Of a stretch of DNA of 64,000 bases, positions 8,099 through 17,393 are shown in pieces (the stretch's first letter is position 1; each line of letters begins with the position of its first letter). Source of the DNA: Parendozoicomonas verongulae (GTDB lineage Bacteria > Pseudomonadota > Gammaproteobacteria > Pseudomonadales > Endozoicomonadaceae); assembly GCF_009711465.1 (NCBI RefSeq), contig NZ_SMME01000873.1:1066-65065 (forward strand), read 5' to 3'. The translations under genes were made by a program, and so were the position numbers. The notes under the pieces were generated by a model. The model did no database searches. It was not told the DNA's origin and was given only the letters and a program-made list of their open reading frames with translations.

Positions 8099-9625
8099 TT
8101 AGCTTTCAATAAGCGTGACAGGGTCAAACTCAGCGATCTTTGCCTTCCACTCAGCAGGGCCGGTTTCATGAACAGAACTGCCGCGAGTATCCACAGCCAC
8201 GGTTACCGGCATATCTTCCACATCAAACTCATAAATGGCTTCCATTCCCAATTCAGGGAAGGCTACCACTTCGGCTTTCTTAACAGCCTGGGCCACAAGA
8301 TAAGCCGAACCACCAACAGCCATCAGGTAAATCGCTTTGTTGTCCTTGATCGCGTCAATTGCCACAGGGCCTCGCTCAGCTTTACCGATCATGCCAATCA
8401 AGCCAGTTTCCTCCAGCATGGTACGGGTGAACTTGTCCATGCGGGTAGAGGTTGTTGGGCCTGCCGGACCAACCACTTCATCACGAACAGGATCGACAGG
8501 GCCTACGTAGTAGATAAAACGATTCTTCAGATCAACCGGCAGCTCTTCGCCTTTGGCCAGCATATCGGCCATCTTCTTATGGGCCGCATCCCGGCCAGTG
8601 AGCATCTTACCACTCAGTAAAACAGTATCGCCGGGCTTCCAGTCCTGCATCTCTTCCTTGGTCACGGTATTCAAATTCACGCGATGTACGTTCTCACCAA
8701 CTTCCCAACTGATGTCAGGATAATCATCAAGGCCTGGAGGCGTCAGTTCTGCTGCGCCAGAACCATCCAGCTCAAAGTGTGCGTGACGGGTGGCTGCACA
8801 GTTTGGAATCAGGGCCACTGGCAGAGACGCTGCGTGGGTTGGATAATCCTTGATCTTTACATCCAGAACGGTGGTTAAACCGCCCAGCCCCTGTGCACCA
8901 ATGCCCAGCTTGTTAACTGCTTCAAACAGCTCAAGGCGCAACTCTTCAGCACGGTCCTGTGGGCCACGCTCCTGCAGTTCATGGATATCAACAGGATCCA
9001 TCAGGGATTCTTTCGCCATCAGAACGGCTTTTTCTGCGGTACCACCAATACCAATGCCGAGCATACCAGGAGGACACCAGCCGGCTCCCATAGTTGGAAC
9101 GGTTTTAAGAACCCAGTCCACAATGCTGTCTGATGGGTTCAGCATCGCCATTTTGGCTTTGTTCTCGGAGCCACCACCTTTGGCAGCAACCTGAAAGCTC
9201 ACAGTATCGCCGGGTACCAGTTGAACGTGGATAACAGCCGGAGTGTTGTCCCGGGTGTTCTGACGCTTACCAGCCGGGTCTGCCAGAATGGAAGCACGCA
9301 AAACGTTATCTGGGTGGGTGTAGGCTTGGCGAACACCTTCGTTAATCAGATCTTCCAGACCTTTTTCTGTTTCAAAGCGAACATTCATGCCCACTTTTAC
9401 AAAAATGGTAACGATACCCGTATCCTGACAAAGCGGCCGTTTACCCATCGCGCACATACGGGAATTAATTAGAATCTGCGCCATCGCATCTTTGGCTGCG
9501 GGGGATTCTTCCCGCTCCCAGGCTTCATGAATGCCCTGGATAAAATCCACGGGATGATAATAGGAGATGAATTGCAGGGCATCGGCAACACTCTGTACCA
9601 CATCTTTTTCACGGATAACTGTCAT
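8099..9625 (-). CDS. Class I (iron-sulfur) fumarate hydratase
   Basis: The protein has 508 aa and interconverts fumarate and L-malate in the TCA cycle, using an oxygen-sensitive [4Fe-4S] cluster. It has the N-terminal alpha domain (fumarase/tartrate dehydratase type) with the first cluster cysteine in RPLCQDTGI (C66), further conserved cysteines in GAGWCPPGMLG and IPNCAATRHAHF, and the C-terminal beta domain with GPTTSTRMDKF and a GGSAYL segment. It is a single chain like E. coli FumA/FumB, slightly shorter. Monocistronic, with about 220 bp to the next gene. Which paralogue (A or B) cannot be told. Confidence 0.93.
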   Translation of the reverse strand: MTVIREKDVVQSVADALQFISYYHPVDFIQGIHEAWEREESPAAKDAMAQILINSRMCAMGKRPLCQDTGIVTIFVKVGMNVRFETEKGLEDLINEGVRQAYTHPDNVLRASILADPAGKRQNTRDNTPAVIHVQLVPGDTVSFQVAAKGGGSENKAKMAMLNPSDSIVDWVLKTVPTMGAGWCPPGMLGIGIGGTAEKAVLMAKESLMDPVDIHELQERGPQDRAEELRLELFEAVNKLGIGAQGLGGLTTVLDVKIKDYPTHAASLPVALIPNCAATRHAHFELDGSGAAELTPPGLDDYPDISWEVGENVHRVNLNTVTKEEMQDWKPGDTVLLSGKMLTGRDAAHKKMADMLAKGEELPVDLKNRFIYYVGPVDPVRDEVVGPAGPTTSTRMDKFTRTMLEETGLIGMIGKAERGPVAIDAIKDNKAIYLMAVGGSAYLVAQAVKKAEVVAFPELGMEAIYEFDVEDMPVTVAVDTRGSSVHETGPAEWKAKIAEFDPVTLIES

Positions 9626-9863
9626 ACAAACAACCCCATTGTCAGGCAGTGCTTTGCAATATTTTTTCGGTTATGACATGCGGTGGAAGGAATAAGACAC
9701 ATTGTTCATATTTAAAGTGAGTGCTATTCCTGAACGGCATTCCTACGGGGGCATTATATCACCGGTAATGCTTGTGTCTGCGCCTTGTAAAGCCAAAAGG
9801 CATCCCTAAATCAAAGAATCGTCTATATTTATCCGGTTAGGCTTGAAATGCACGGAAGCTCTT

Positions 9864-11225
9864 ATGAAACATCAGAGTTTTGGCTTGGCACTTTTATTGA
9901 TCAGTTCATGGATGTTTACAGACATTCTGGCTGCTGATTCGCCATCAAAACCCTCCTCCGCTACTCCTTCGTTCCTGTTTCAAATTCATGGTTCCAATAC
10001 CATTGGTGCCAGGTTAGGGCCTGAACTCGTCAAAACCTTTCTCAAAACCCGTGGCTGCGAAAGAATTGATACTCGGTTCCTTGAAGGTGAAGAAGATATT
10101 GCCCTGCAATGTGTCAGTGATGGCAAGTCGCTGGCCGTGAGAATTGCCTCTAAAGGTTCCAGTACCGGATTTAAAGCCATGAATCGCGGTGAAGCGGATA
10201 TTGTCGCATCCTCTCGCCAGGTGAAAGAAAAGGAAATCAAACAGCTGGCACGCTTCGGCAATATGAAAGCCCATGATGCAGAAACCGTGGTGGCCCTCGA
10301 TGCTGTCGCCATCATCGTGAACTCCCTCAACCCTGTAGAAGCGCTATCCATTAACAGCATCGCCAGAATCTTCCAGGGGCAGATTGGAAACTGGTCACGG
10401 GTTGGCGAGGGAAAAGGCTCTATCCGCCTGCTTGCCAGGGACAAAGCCTCTGGAACCCGGGATACATTCGATAGTCTGGTTTTGGGGAAGGGAGTAAAAA
10501 TCTACAACCGCCATACTGCCTTTGTATCCAATGAAGAGTTATCGGATGGGGTGGCTGCCGATAAAAATGCCATTGGCTTTACCAGCTTCAGCACCATTGG
10601 CAACAACAAGGCTCTGACCGTATCTATGGCAGGCGGGGCAGGCATCTCCCCGACACCTGCCAACATTTCTACCGAGGATTACCCTCTGGCTCGCAGGCTG
10701 TATTTCTATATGCCTGCCAAGATAACTAACCCTGATGCCCGTGCTTTTCTGAAGTATGTTAAAACAGAGGCCGCACAAGCTATTGTTGCCCGATCCGGCT
10801 TTATCCCCCTGACCGTTAAAAAGCTCAAGGCTGTTAGCCACACCACCTCAAGCCGTTACTCCAGAGCCACAAGGGGATACGAACGGCTGAGTGTGAACAT
10901 CCGATTCTCTAAGGAAGGCAAAGTGATAGATAGCCTTGGTCAACAGAGCATTAAGCGCCTTGCCAGGTTTATGGGGGAGAATGATGGCACTCTCCTGTTG
11001 CTGGGGTTCTATGGATTATCAGAAGGAAAAAATGATCGCCAGTTTTCTGCACAGGCTGCAGCTAAGGTAAGTACAGCTCTGATAAATACGGGGGTGCGCA
11101 AAAGCCGCATCATAGTGCGGGGGCTGGGAGATGAACGGCTTTTATCAACAGGACGTAGAGCTAAGGACAACACCCAGAACATCCGGGTCGAAGTTTGGTT
11201 CAAACCCTGGCTGATTGTTGAGTAA
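9864..11225 (+). CDS. PstS-like phosphate-binding protein with C-terminal OmpA domain
   Basis: The protein has 453 aa from the ATG at 9864, preceded by ggaag; an upstream TTG in the same frame is less likely. A signal peptide ends near LAADS. Next comes a PBP-like phosphate-binding domain: FQIHGSNTIGARLGPEL, then SKGSSTGFKAMNRGEADIVASSR, and DKASGTRDTFDSL, which are the typical phosphate-contact loops of the PstS/PhoX superfamily. The last 110 residues form an OmpA-like peptidoglycan-binding domain (DSLGQQSIKRLARFM ... VRGLGDERLL ... RVEVWFKP). It is therefore probably a periplasmic phosphate sensor or scavenger tethered to the cell wall. No pst permease genes are adjacent. Confidence 0.8.
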   Translation: MKHQSFGLALLLISSWMFTDILAADSPSKPSSATPSFLFQIHGSNTIGARLGPELVKTFLKTRGCERIDTRFLEGEEDIALQCVSDGKSLAVRIASKGSSTGFKAMNRGEADIVASSRQVKEKEIKQLARFGNMKAHDAETVVALDAVAIIVNSLNPVEALSINSIARIFQGQIGNWSRVGEGKGSIRLLARDKASGTRDTFDSLVLGKGVKIYNRHTAFVSNEELSDGVAADKNAIGFTSFSTIGNNKALTVSMAGGAGISPTPANISTEDYPLARRLYFYMPAKITNPDARAFLKYVKTEAAQAIVARSGFIPLTVKKLKAVSHTTSSRYSRATRGYERLSVNIRFSKEGKVIDSLGQQSIKRLARFMGENDGTLLLLGFYGLSEGKNDRQFSAQAAAKVSTALINTGVRKSRIIVRGLGDERLLSTGRRAKDNTQNIRVEVWFKPWLIVE

Positions 11226-11289
11226 CCTATACTGTGATCACTCATTAAATACAGAATTTTGTTGTTCATACTGGGAGCATGGAAGCTTT

Positions 11290-12327
11290 ATGAAACGTTT
11301 TACGACATTCACCCTTGCAACTTTATTCTCCTTATTTATCAGTGCATCCCTTTACGCTGACCATAAACATCAGCCCTCTTCCCGGGACGATGGCAGCTGC
11401 GGCTCTCTTGAAGTCGCCGATATGAACTGGAACTCAGCCAGTTTTGTAGCCCACGTAGATCAATTTATTCTTGAGCACGGTTTTGGCTGCGAGGCCACTC
11501 TGGTACTTGGCAATACAAAAATCACCGGAGCCTCTTTGCTGTCGGAGAGCAAGCCTGAAGTTGTTCCCGAGTTTTGGGGCAATGCGGTAAGGGAAGAACT
11601 GGCCGAGGCGGTGCAAGAACAAAAAATCCGTTATGGCCGTTCACCTTTCATCGATGGCGCTATTGAAGCGTTCTGGGTACCTGCTTATATGGTGGAATCA
11701 ACACCTGAGTTAGCAACCATCGCCGGTATCAAGAAAAATGCTCACCTGTTCCCTTCCACCAGCGAGAAACCATTCCCGTTTTATGGTTGCCCAAAAGGCT
11801 GGATCTGCCATACCTCGTCCAGAAACATCTTTAAGGCACTGGAACTCGATAAGGCCAACTTTGAATTTACAACGCCCCCCACAGGAGCAGACCTGGACGC
11901 ATCTCTGCAAGAGGCATACGACAGTAAAGCGCCATGGTTTGGTTATTACTGGTCCCCCACCGCTATTATGGGGCGCTATAAAATGGTGAAGGTGGATTTT
12001 GGTGTTGGGGTCGATGAACAGGAATTCAAAAACTGCTCCCTGCGTGCAGATTGCCCAAATCCCAAAGTAACAATGTTTCCTGCCCCCATGGTGCAAACCA
12101 TTGTGGCCAGTGAGTTTGCAGAACGGGCCCCAAAAGCTTTCCAGTACTTATCCCGCCGTGGCTGGACTAACGATCAGATGAACGAAATACTGGCCTGGAT
12201 GGATGATAATCAGGCCGACGGATTGGCAGCCATGGAACACTTCCTGAGAAACTACCAATCCATCTGGGTGAGATGGGTCGATGGAAAAACGGTGAGATCC
12301 GTTCGCAAAGCCCTGGATGAATTTTGA
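11290..12327 (+). CDS. ProX-like glycine betaine/choline-type ABC transporter substrate-binding protein
   Basis: The protein has 345 aa from the ATG at 11290 (ggaag site just before). The signal peptide ends at LYADH. The mature protein matches the OpuAC/ProX fold: an early VADMNWNSASFVAHVDQFILEHGFGCEA strand-helix, an aromatic-rich VVPEFWGNAV segment, a two-cysteine hairpin YGCPKGWICHT, and APWFGYYWSPTAIMGRY near the hinge, all family hallmarks for quaternary-amine binding. No permease or ATPase gene lies beside it, so it is an orphan component that must work with a transporter encoded elsewhere. It follows the PstS-OmpA gene by 64 bp. Confidence 0.8.
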   Translation: MKRFTTFTLATLFSLFISASLYADHKHQPSSRDDGSCGSLEVADMNWNSASFVAHVDQFILEHGFGCEATLVLGNTKITGASLLSESKPEVVPEFWGNAVREELAEAVQEQKIRYGRSPFIDGAIEAFWVPAYMVESTPELATIAGIKKNAHLFPSTSEKPFPFYGCPKGWICHTSSRNIFKALELDKANFEFTTPPTGADLDASLQEAYDSKAPWFGYYWSPTAIMGRYKMVKVDFGVGVDEQEFKNCSLRADCPNPKVTMFPAPMVQTIVASEFAERAPKAFQYLSRRGWTNDQMNEILAWMDDNQADGLAAMEHFLRNYQSIWVRWVDGKTVRSVRKALDEF

Positions 12328-12399
12328 TTTTCATTTACGTATACACTCATGCTGAATACACTGTGGCTCATTGAGGTCGAGAAAAAGGTTAATTAAGCC

Positions 12400-13326
12400 A
12401 TGGCCGAGATCCACTTTGGTGAACATGTTCTTAACTGTGATTCCGGCGATACAGCCCTTGATACACTCTTGAAGCACAATGTGCAGGTGCCCTGGTCCTG
12501 CCGGGCTGGGCTTTGCCATTCCTGTCTCTTACAAGCCACTGATGGTGATATTCCTCCCGAATCTCAACGCGGCTTAAATGAAGAACAGCGTTCCGATGGT
12601 TTATTACTGGCCTGCCAGTGTATTCCCAAATCCACACTGAAACTACAAACTCTGCGCCGCGCCCTTCAGCCTATGCAGGCCATTATTACAGGTACTCGCA
12701 CAGTCACACCCACATTACTGGAATTAACCTTTTCACCACGACTGCCGGTGAATTATCGGCCCGGCCAGTTTTTATCTCTTTCTCTCAATAAGCATGAGCA
12801 GGGAACGCGCTTCACACTCATCTCCCGGCCATGGAAAGAAGCTGACTTGCGCATTTTTGTATCCAGAAAAGTGGGAGGCAGGTTCTCTTCCTGGCTTTTT
12901 GATGAAGCAAAAACAGGACAGATAATCTGGATCAGCAATATTGGGGGTGAATGTTGCTATCAACCAGAAAATCAACAACCGCTTATTATTTTCGGCGCGG
13001 GTTCCGGCATCAGTGCAGCTCTGGCTATTGCGGAAGATGCCGAGTGGCATCATCACAGGTCTGCAGCACAGGTTCTCTTGACAGGGGATATAGAAGGGCA
13101 CAAACACACACTTTCAGAAAAGTCTGTTCTGCAAGTGAAGGACAGCGAACTTGAAGCAACTGCCGAGACATATCTCTCATCATCCCTCTACCGCGATGCA
13201 CGCTGGATTCTTCTCGGAAAGGCCAAGCCTGTGTTCAGGCTGACATCCTGGCTGGGAGAGCAGAATATTGCTGCTCATAATATTCTTCCACTGGCTTACC
13301 ACACTGGCCATTCACTCTCACCTTGA
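12400..13326 (+). CDS. 2Fe-2S ferredoxin-NAD(P)H flavin reductase
   Basis: The protein has 308 aa. The N-terminal 85 residues are a plant-type [2Fe-2S] ferredoxin with ligands Cys34, Cys39, Cys42 and Cys72 (CRAGLCHSC, then ACQC). From about 90 to 185 there is an FAD-binding ferredoxin-reductase barrel including YRPGQFLSLSL and RFTLISRPW. The rest is a NAD-binding half with FGAGSGISAALAIAE. This order is that of oxygenase reductases and CDP-6-deoxy-hexose reductase-like enzymes: electrons pass from NAD(P)H through FAD to the iron-sulfur centre. The partner oxygenase is not adjacent. Its 3' end overlaps the convergent gene by 9 bp. Confidence 0.85.
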   Translation: MAEIHFGEHVLNCDSGDTALDTLLKHNVQVPWSCRAGLCHSCLLQATDGDIPPESQRGLNEEQRSDGLLLACQCIPKSTLKLQTLRRALQPMQAIITGTRTVTPTLLELTFSPRLPVNYRPGQFLSLSLNKHEQGTRFTLISRPWKEADLRIFVSRKVGGRFSSWLFDEAKTGQIIWISNIGGECCYQPENQQPLIIFGAGSGISAALAIAEDAEWHHHRSAAQVLLTGDIEGHKHTLSEKSVLQVKDSELEATAETYLSSSLYRDARWILLGKAKPVFRLTSWLGEQNIAAHNILPLAYHTGHSLSP

Positions 13327-14796
13327 GAGATCAGCACCAGATACCACATCCACCGGTGTATTGATTACAAAGTCCGGCTCTCCGTCTTTCTTATAGGTAA
13401 AGGCTAAAAACCAGGCTTTCCAGCCTTTTGCGGGAGGTTCAATGTTCACCTGCATATTGGCAGCGGGTTCTACTGGCGTGGCTACATACTCTAAGCCCAT
13501 AGGAGCCAAAGTCGTCATGCGAAAGTCCCTGCGATCAGGGTTGGTCACCTGCCACAGCTGAACACTGTCTGGCTTTTGGCTGAGAGTCACTGACAGCATC
13601 AGCCCCTTTCCCGCAGATTTCTCCAACTTTTGTTTAAGAAGCTCTGGAGGTGTTTCCCCTTTCGTCAGATAACCGACAAAGCGAGCAATAGCGCCAGTCA
13701 GAGCCTCTCTCTGTTTCGTTTCACGGGTTATATAGTGGCGAGAGTTTGGAAAGGTTCGCATCCATTTGTGTCCCTGCAGTCCCGACCAGTAGGTCCGGCT
13801 CCCATCCGGCGCAAAGAAATCGTCCCCCGCGGCTGTGATAATGAACTTGGGCAGCGTCAGATTCTGCCTGTAAGACCACGGATCAACCTTACTCATCAAC
13901 AGCCCCATTGCAGGCGTATGGAGCCTCGGTAAAACACTTTGCCCCTGAGCAAGATAAGAGTGAAGAGGAAGAATCCATCCACCATTAACATCAAAAGAGT
14001 GATCAAGGCTATCCTGCACATTCAGCACATCAATCACTATGGGCACAATTGCCTGTACGCGTTTATCCACAGCTGCCGTCAACCATGCAGCCCAGCCTCT
14101 TTTGGAAGCACCAGTGATAACGAACCGTTCTGCTCCTGTAAGGTTCCGCGATGCTAAAAGCTGTTGTACCGCATCCATAGCTCTGACAACGGCTTTGACC
14201 ATAGGGAACTGTAACGGACAGTCAGGACACTCTGGATAATCCAAAGCAGCAACCCATGTTCTGGCGATCAAATCATCTTCTTTACGGGGAAGTTCACCAT
14301 TAAGAGAAAGAAACTGCTGAGGAACATCCCGCAGATTGACGACCACACTGCCTGTTGCACGAGCCAGCTTTGCAAAATCCAGCTCGTCCGTAACTTCTGG
14401 CCCTGGACTGTTGTCCCGCGCGTAACGGGTTCCGCCGTTAACATGCAAAATAGCGGATATATCTTGCCCTCCCCTGGGCACATAGAGAGCAAGCCGATGC
14501 TGCCAGAGCGGATGATTGCTTTCGAGAATCTTCGGGCTCCAGTGCTGGGAAGTCATAGACAACTCAAAGACCTGCAGCCCTCTTTCCTCACGAGCATGCA
14601 CAATTTCCCACTGAAAGCTGTCGTCCGGTTTCTGGATAAACTCAACCAACGCACCGGTGCCTGCAACAGAACGGTTATCCACAGAAACAGCTCCCGCCAC
14701 GGTGCACCATGCCAGTAACAAAATGGATAAAAGCCTTGGAAGTGTGAAGGGATTGAACGACGCCCAAATTATTTTCATTCTTGTCCATACCTGCAT
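13318..14796 (-). CDS. PhoPQ-activated pathogenicity-related protein (PqaA family)
   Basis: The protein has 492 aa from the first ATG; a second ATG six codons in (14778) gives a better signal peptide and a weak ggac site. A signal or membrane segment precedes residue 36. The body is an alpha/beta-hydrolase-like fold with the family's GASKRGWAAW motif around Ser231, an HVNGGTRYA segment, and TAAGDDFFAPD and PNSRHY segments as probable acid and base. Members include Salmonella PqaA, linked to PhoPQ and antimicrobial peptide resistance; the activity is not known. It is divergent from the crotonase gene, which starts 67 bp away. Confidence 0.85.
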   Translation of the reverse strand: MQVWTRMKIIWASFNPFTLPRLLSILLLAWCTVAGAVSVDNRSVAGTGALVEFIQKPDDSFQWEIVHAREERGLQVFELSMTSQHWSPKILESNHPLWQHRLALYVPRGGQDISAILHVNGGTRYARDNSPGPEVTDELDFAKLARATGSVVVNLRDVPQQFLSLNGELPRKEDDLIARTWVAALDYPECPDCPLQFPMVKAVVRAMDAVQQLLASRNLTGAERFVITGASKRGWAAWLTAAVDKRVQAIVPIVIDVLNVQDSLDHSFDVNGGWILPLHSYLAQGQSVLPRLHTPAMGLLMSKVDPWSYRQNLTLPKFIITAAGDDFFAPDGSRTYWSGLQGHKWMRTFPNSRHYITRETKQREALTGAIARFVGYLTKGETPPELLKQKLEKSAGKGLMLSVTLSQKPDSVQLWQVTNPDRRDFRMTTLAPMGLEYVATPVEPAANMQVNIEPPAKGWKAWFLAFTYKKDGEPDFVINTPVDVVSGADLSR

Positions 14797-14863
14797 TTTA
14801 GCGGGAAGTTTAGCCCATAGGGTGCGATACTGGCGCCGCTCAAATAAGAATTAGAGGCATACC

Positions 14864-15628
14864 ATGACTGATCAGATCATCAGCGAGCGCAGAGGTTCCA
14901 CTCTTGTGCTGTCTATCAATCGTCCCGAGCGCAAAAATGCCCTCAGCCACGCTATGTACTCCGCACTGGCTGAGGAGGTTGAGCAGGCTACCCGGGAGAG
15001 TCCCATCAGGGCGATTGTTCTCACAGGAACGCAGGACTGCTTCACAGCAGGTAATGATCTGGGAGACTTTCTGGACACACCACCCATTGGTGATGATGCA
15101 CCTGTTCTTCGGTTTATGCTGGCTCTGCTGGAGTGCCCCAAACCTGTCATCACTGCCCTGAATGGCGTTGCAGTGGGTATTGGCACCACCCTGCTTCTTC
15201 ACAGCGATCTTGTGTACGCAGGGCCCAACACCAAACTCCAGACACCGTTTACCCGCCTTGGCTTATGCCCGGAATTTGCCTCCAGCCTTGTATTGCCAAA
15301 GTTGATTGGCCATCAAAAAGCCTTTGAAATGCTGATTTTGGGGGACGTGGTGAACGCAGAGCAGGCGCAAGCTCTCGGGCTGGTCAATGAGGTAAGTGAG
15401 AAGTATCTGGAGCTGGCACTGGAGAAAGCCAGGCAGATTGCTGCCCTGCCCCCGGCTTCCGTACGTCTTGGCAAAAAGCTGATGCATTCAGAAACCCGGA
15501 AGCAAGTGATTAAACAGATAAAGCTGGAAATGACCTGGTTCGCAGAACGGCTCAATTCCGGTGAAGCCAGAGAAGCCTTTGCAGCCTTCCTTGAAAAACG
15601 CCAACCGGACTTCAGCCAATTTGAGTAA
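14864..15628 (+). CDS. Enoyl-CoA hydratase/isomerase family protein (crotonase)
   Basis: The protein has 254 aa. Crotonase-fold hallmarks are an opening STLVLSINRPERKNALSH, the first oxyanion loop in FTAGNDLGDF, and the second in GVAVGIGTTLLLHSDLVYAG, followed by TPFTRLGLCPEFAS. The usual second-site catalytic glutamate region reads CPEFASSL. Such enzymes hydrate or isomerise unsaturated acyl-CoA thioesters in beta-oxidation or aromatic degradation; the substrate is not indicated. A TetR gene begins 77 bp downstream on the same strand and is the probable regulator of this pair. Confidence 0.88.
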   Translation: MTDQIISERRGSTLVLSINRPERKNALSHAMYSALAEEVEQATRESPIRAIVLTGTQDCFTAGNDLGDFLDTPPIGDDAPVLRFMLALLECPKPVITALNGVAVGIGTTLLLHSDLVYAGPNTKLQTPFTRLGLCPEFASSLVLPKLIGHQKAFEMLILGDVVNAEQAQALGLVNEVSEKYLELALEKARQIAALPPASVRLGKKLMHSETRKQVIKQIKLEMTWFAERLNSGEAREAFAAFLEKRQPDFSQFE

Positions 15629-15705
15629 TTAAGCACTCAGTACTGGACGCACAAAACCTCAGCTGATATTTCTAATGTCATATAAGAATCAAGGAAGGTT
15701 CTGCC

Positions 15706-16257
15706 ATGACGCGATCAGCCAGCTTTGCACGGGAAGATATTCTCGAACGAGCCATGGACACTTTCTGGCGCAACGGCTTTGAAGGTACATCCTTACGCCA
15801 CCTGGAGGAGGCCACTGGCCTGCATCCTGGCAGCCTTTACCATCACTTCCACAGCAAGGAAGCGCTATTCTGTGATGTGCTCAATCACTACATTGAGAAT
15901 CATCTTCTCTCCCGCCTTGCCCACCATTTAAATCACCATCCGCCCATGGAAAGCCTGCGTCTGTTTTTCACCACCAGTTATCGCAGGAATGATATTAATG
16001 AGTACCGTTGCGGCTGTCTGTTTGTGATGGCAATGGTTGAGGGTCACAGGGAAAGCCTTCAGCCTATTCTGCAAAAGGCAATGGATCGTCTTGAATCCGG
16101 TTTTGCCAGCACGTTGATAACAGCTGGCCGACCTGTGGAATGTGGGCGAACGCTACTGGGAAGCTATCTTGCCCTGCAACTCTCAGGTAACTTGCTGGGC
16201 AATCGTAAGACACTGGACGCACACGTTCGTAAAATCTTTGAATTACTCCCTGCTTAA
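15706..16257 (+). CDS. TetR/AcrR-family transcriptional regulator
   Basis: The protein has 183 aa. The N-terminal 60 residues form the TetR DNA-binding domain, with ILERAMDTFWRNGFEGTSLRHLEEATGLHPGSLYHHF containing the recognition helix (GSLYHHF) and the usual KEALF linker. The rest is an all-helical ligand-binding domain with two cysteines (YRCGCLFVM), a feature of a subgroup that regulates short-chain dehydrogenase or efflux genes. An aaggaagg site precedes the start. It probably controls itself and the adjacent crotonase gene, inferred only from position. Confidence 0.88.
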   Translation: MTRSASFAREDILERAMDTFWRNGFEGTSLRHLEEATGLHPGSLYHHFHSKEALFCDVLNHYIENHLLSRLAHHLNHHPPMESLRLFFTTSYRRNDINEYRCGCLFVMAMVEGHRESLQPILQKAMDRLESGFASTLITAGRPVECGRTLLGSYLALQLSGNLLGNRKTLDAHVRKIFELLPA

Positions 16258-16312
16258 CAGGCTCAGATGAGTATAATTGCTCGCCAAAGCAAATAATGAG
16301 TTTGTTTCCGTT

Positions 16313-17305
16313 ATGAGTATTACCAATCTGATCGTTCACCGGATCGAACGCCGCCCGGATGCCGAAAGCTCCGAACTGCGCACCCGGGCCACCCCTCTTG
16401 CCAGCAATAATATCTGTGAAAGCTTTCTGGAAGACCTGATTGCGTCTTACAACAAAAAAGGCGACAAGGGCCATGGTGCTTTCGGCGGTGAAGCCACTGT
16501 ATTCCGTACCCAGCTGGAAGACTATCTTGAAGAGCGCATGGCGTTCACCGACTTCAGCCTCACCATTGCGGAAGGTTTGAAAGACAAACTGGATGAAGCT
16601 GGCATGTTCCCCGGTGGTTTTATTCTGGTGGCGCACTACGTGAGCGGCCTTACCAAATACCTGATGGTGGCCACACTGCCTCCCGCTACCAGCACAACGA
16701 TTACCGAGCAGCTGGAACTGTCAGACACCACTCATCTTGATCTGGCCCGCCTGAGCCTTGCGGCCCGCATCAACTTGAGCGAGTGGCAGAACAACGAAAA
16801 CAGCTCCCGTTATATCTCCTGGATCAAGCCGAAAGCAGGCCGTCGTCTGAGTGACTGCCTGACGACTTTCGTAGGCTGTGAAGAAACCGGCGATACCAAG
16901 AACGATACAAAGAAGCTGATGAGCGCCGTATCGGATTATTGCAAAACCATCGAATCCGACACTGAACGCAGCGATGTTAAGAAAAAAGTATTCGAGTACT
17001 GCGATGGCCAGCTGCAGGAGTACAAAACCGTCTCCATGGGTGAACTCTCTGCTCACTTGAACGAAGACGCACCAGAAGGTTTCGAACGTTTCGTAAATAC
17101 CCGGGACTACGACGTAAACCCAGACATTCAACCCAGCCGCAGCCAGCTTAAAAAACTGGTACGCTTCGCAGGCCGGGACAAGGGTATTAATATTGCCTTT
17201 GACTCAGATGTTCTTGGTAGCCGGGTACATTATGATTCTGACCGGGATACCATCACGATTATCGGCATTCCCGACAGTCTGAAAAAACAGCTGGAAGAAG
17301 TCTGA
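16313..17305 (+). CDS. yejK: Nucleoid-associated protein YejK/NdpA
   Basis: The protein has 330 aa from the ATG at 16313, chosen because the family starts MSITNLIVHRIER; the frame extends 12 codons further upstream. Family marks include NNICESFLEDLIASYNKKGDKGHGAFG, an SLAARINLSEW segment, the central SWIKPKAGRRLSDCLTTFVGCEE, and a C-terminal AFDSDVLGSRVHYDSD. YejK is a cytoplasmic, nucleoid-bound protein of about 335 aa whose molecular role is unclear. It is well conserved in gammaproteobacteria and usually stands alone, as here. Confidence 0.92.
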   Translation: MSITNLIVHRIERRPDAESSELRTRATPLASNNICESFLEDLIASYNKKGDKGHGAFGGEATVFRTQLEDYLEERMAFTDFSLTIAEGLKDKLDEAGMFPGGFILVAHYVSGLTKYLMVATLPPATSTTITEQLELSDTTHLDLARLSLAARINLSEWQNNENSSRYISWIKPKAGRRLSDCLTTFVGCEETGDTKNDTKKLMSAVSDYCKTIESDTERSDVKKKVFEYCDGQLQEYKTVSMGELSAHLNEDAPEGFERFVNTRDYDVNPDIQPSRSQLKKLVRFAGRDKGINIAFDSDVLGSRVHYDSDRDTITIIGIPDSLKKQLEEV

Positions 17306-17393
17306 CAGCCTGCCTGATGCAGGGTCTGTTGAGATCTTGTTATCATACTCAGCAATCCCTATCCTCCAACGCTAATAAAAACGGGAGCAAAAC

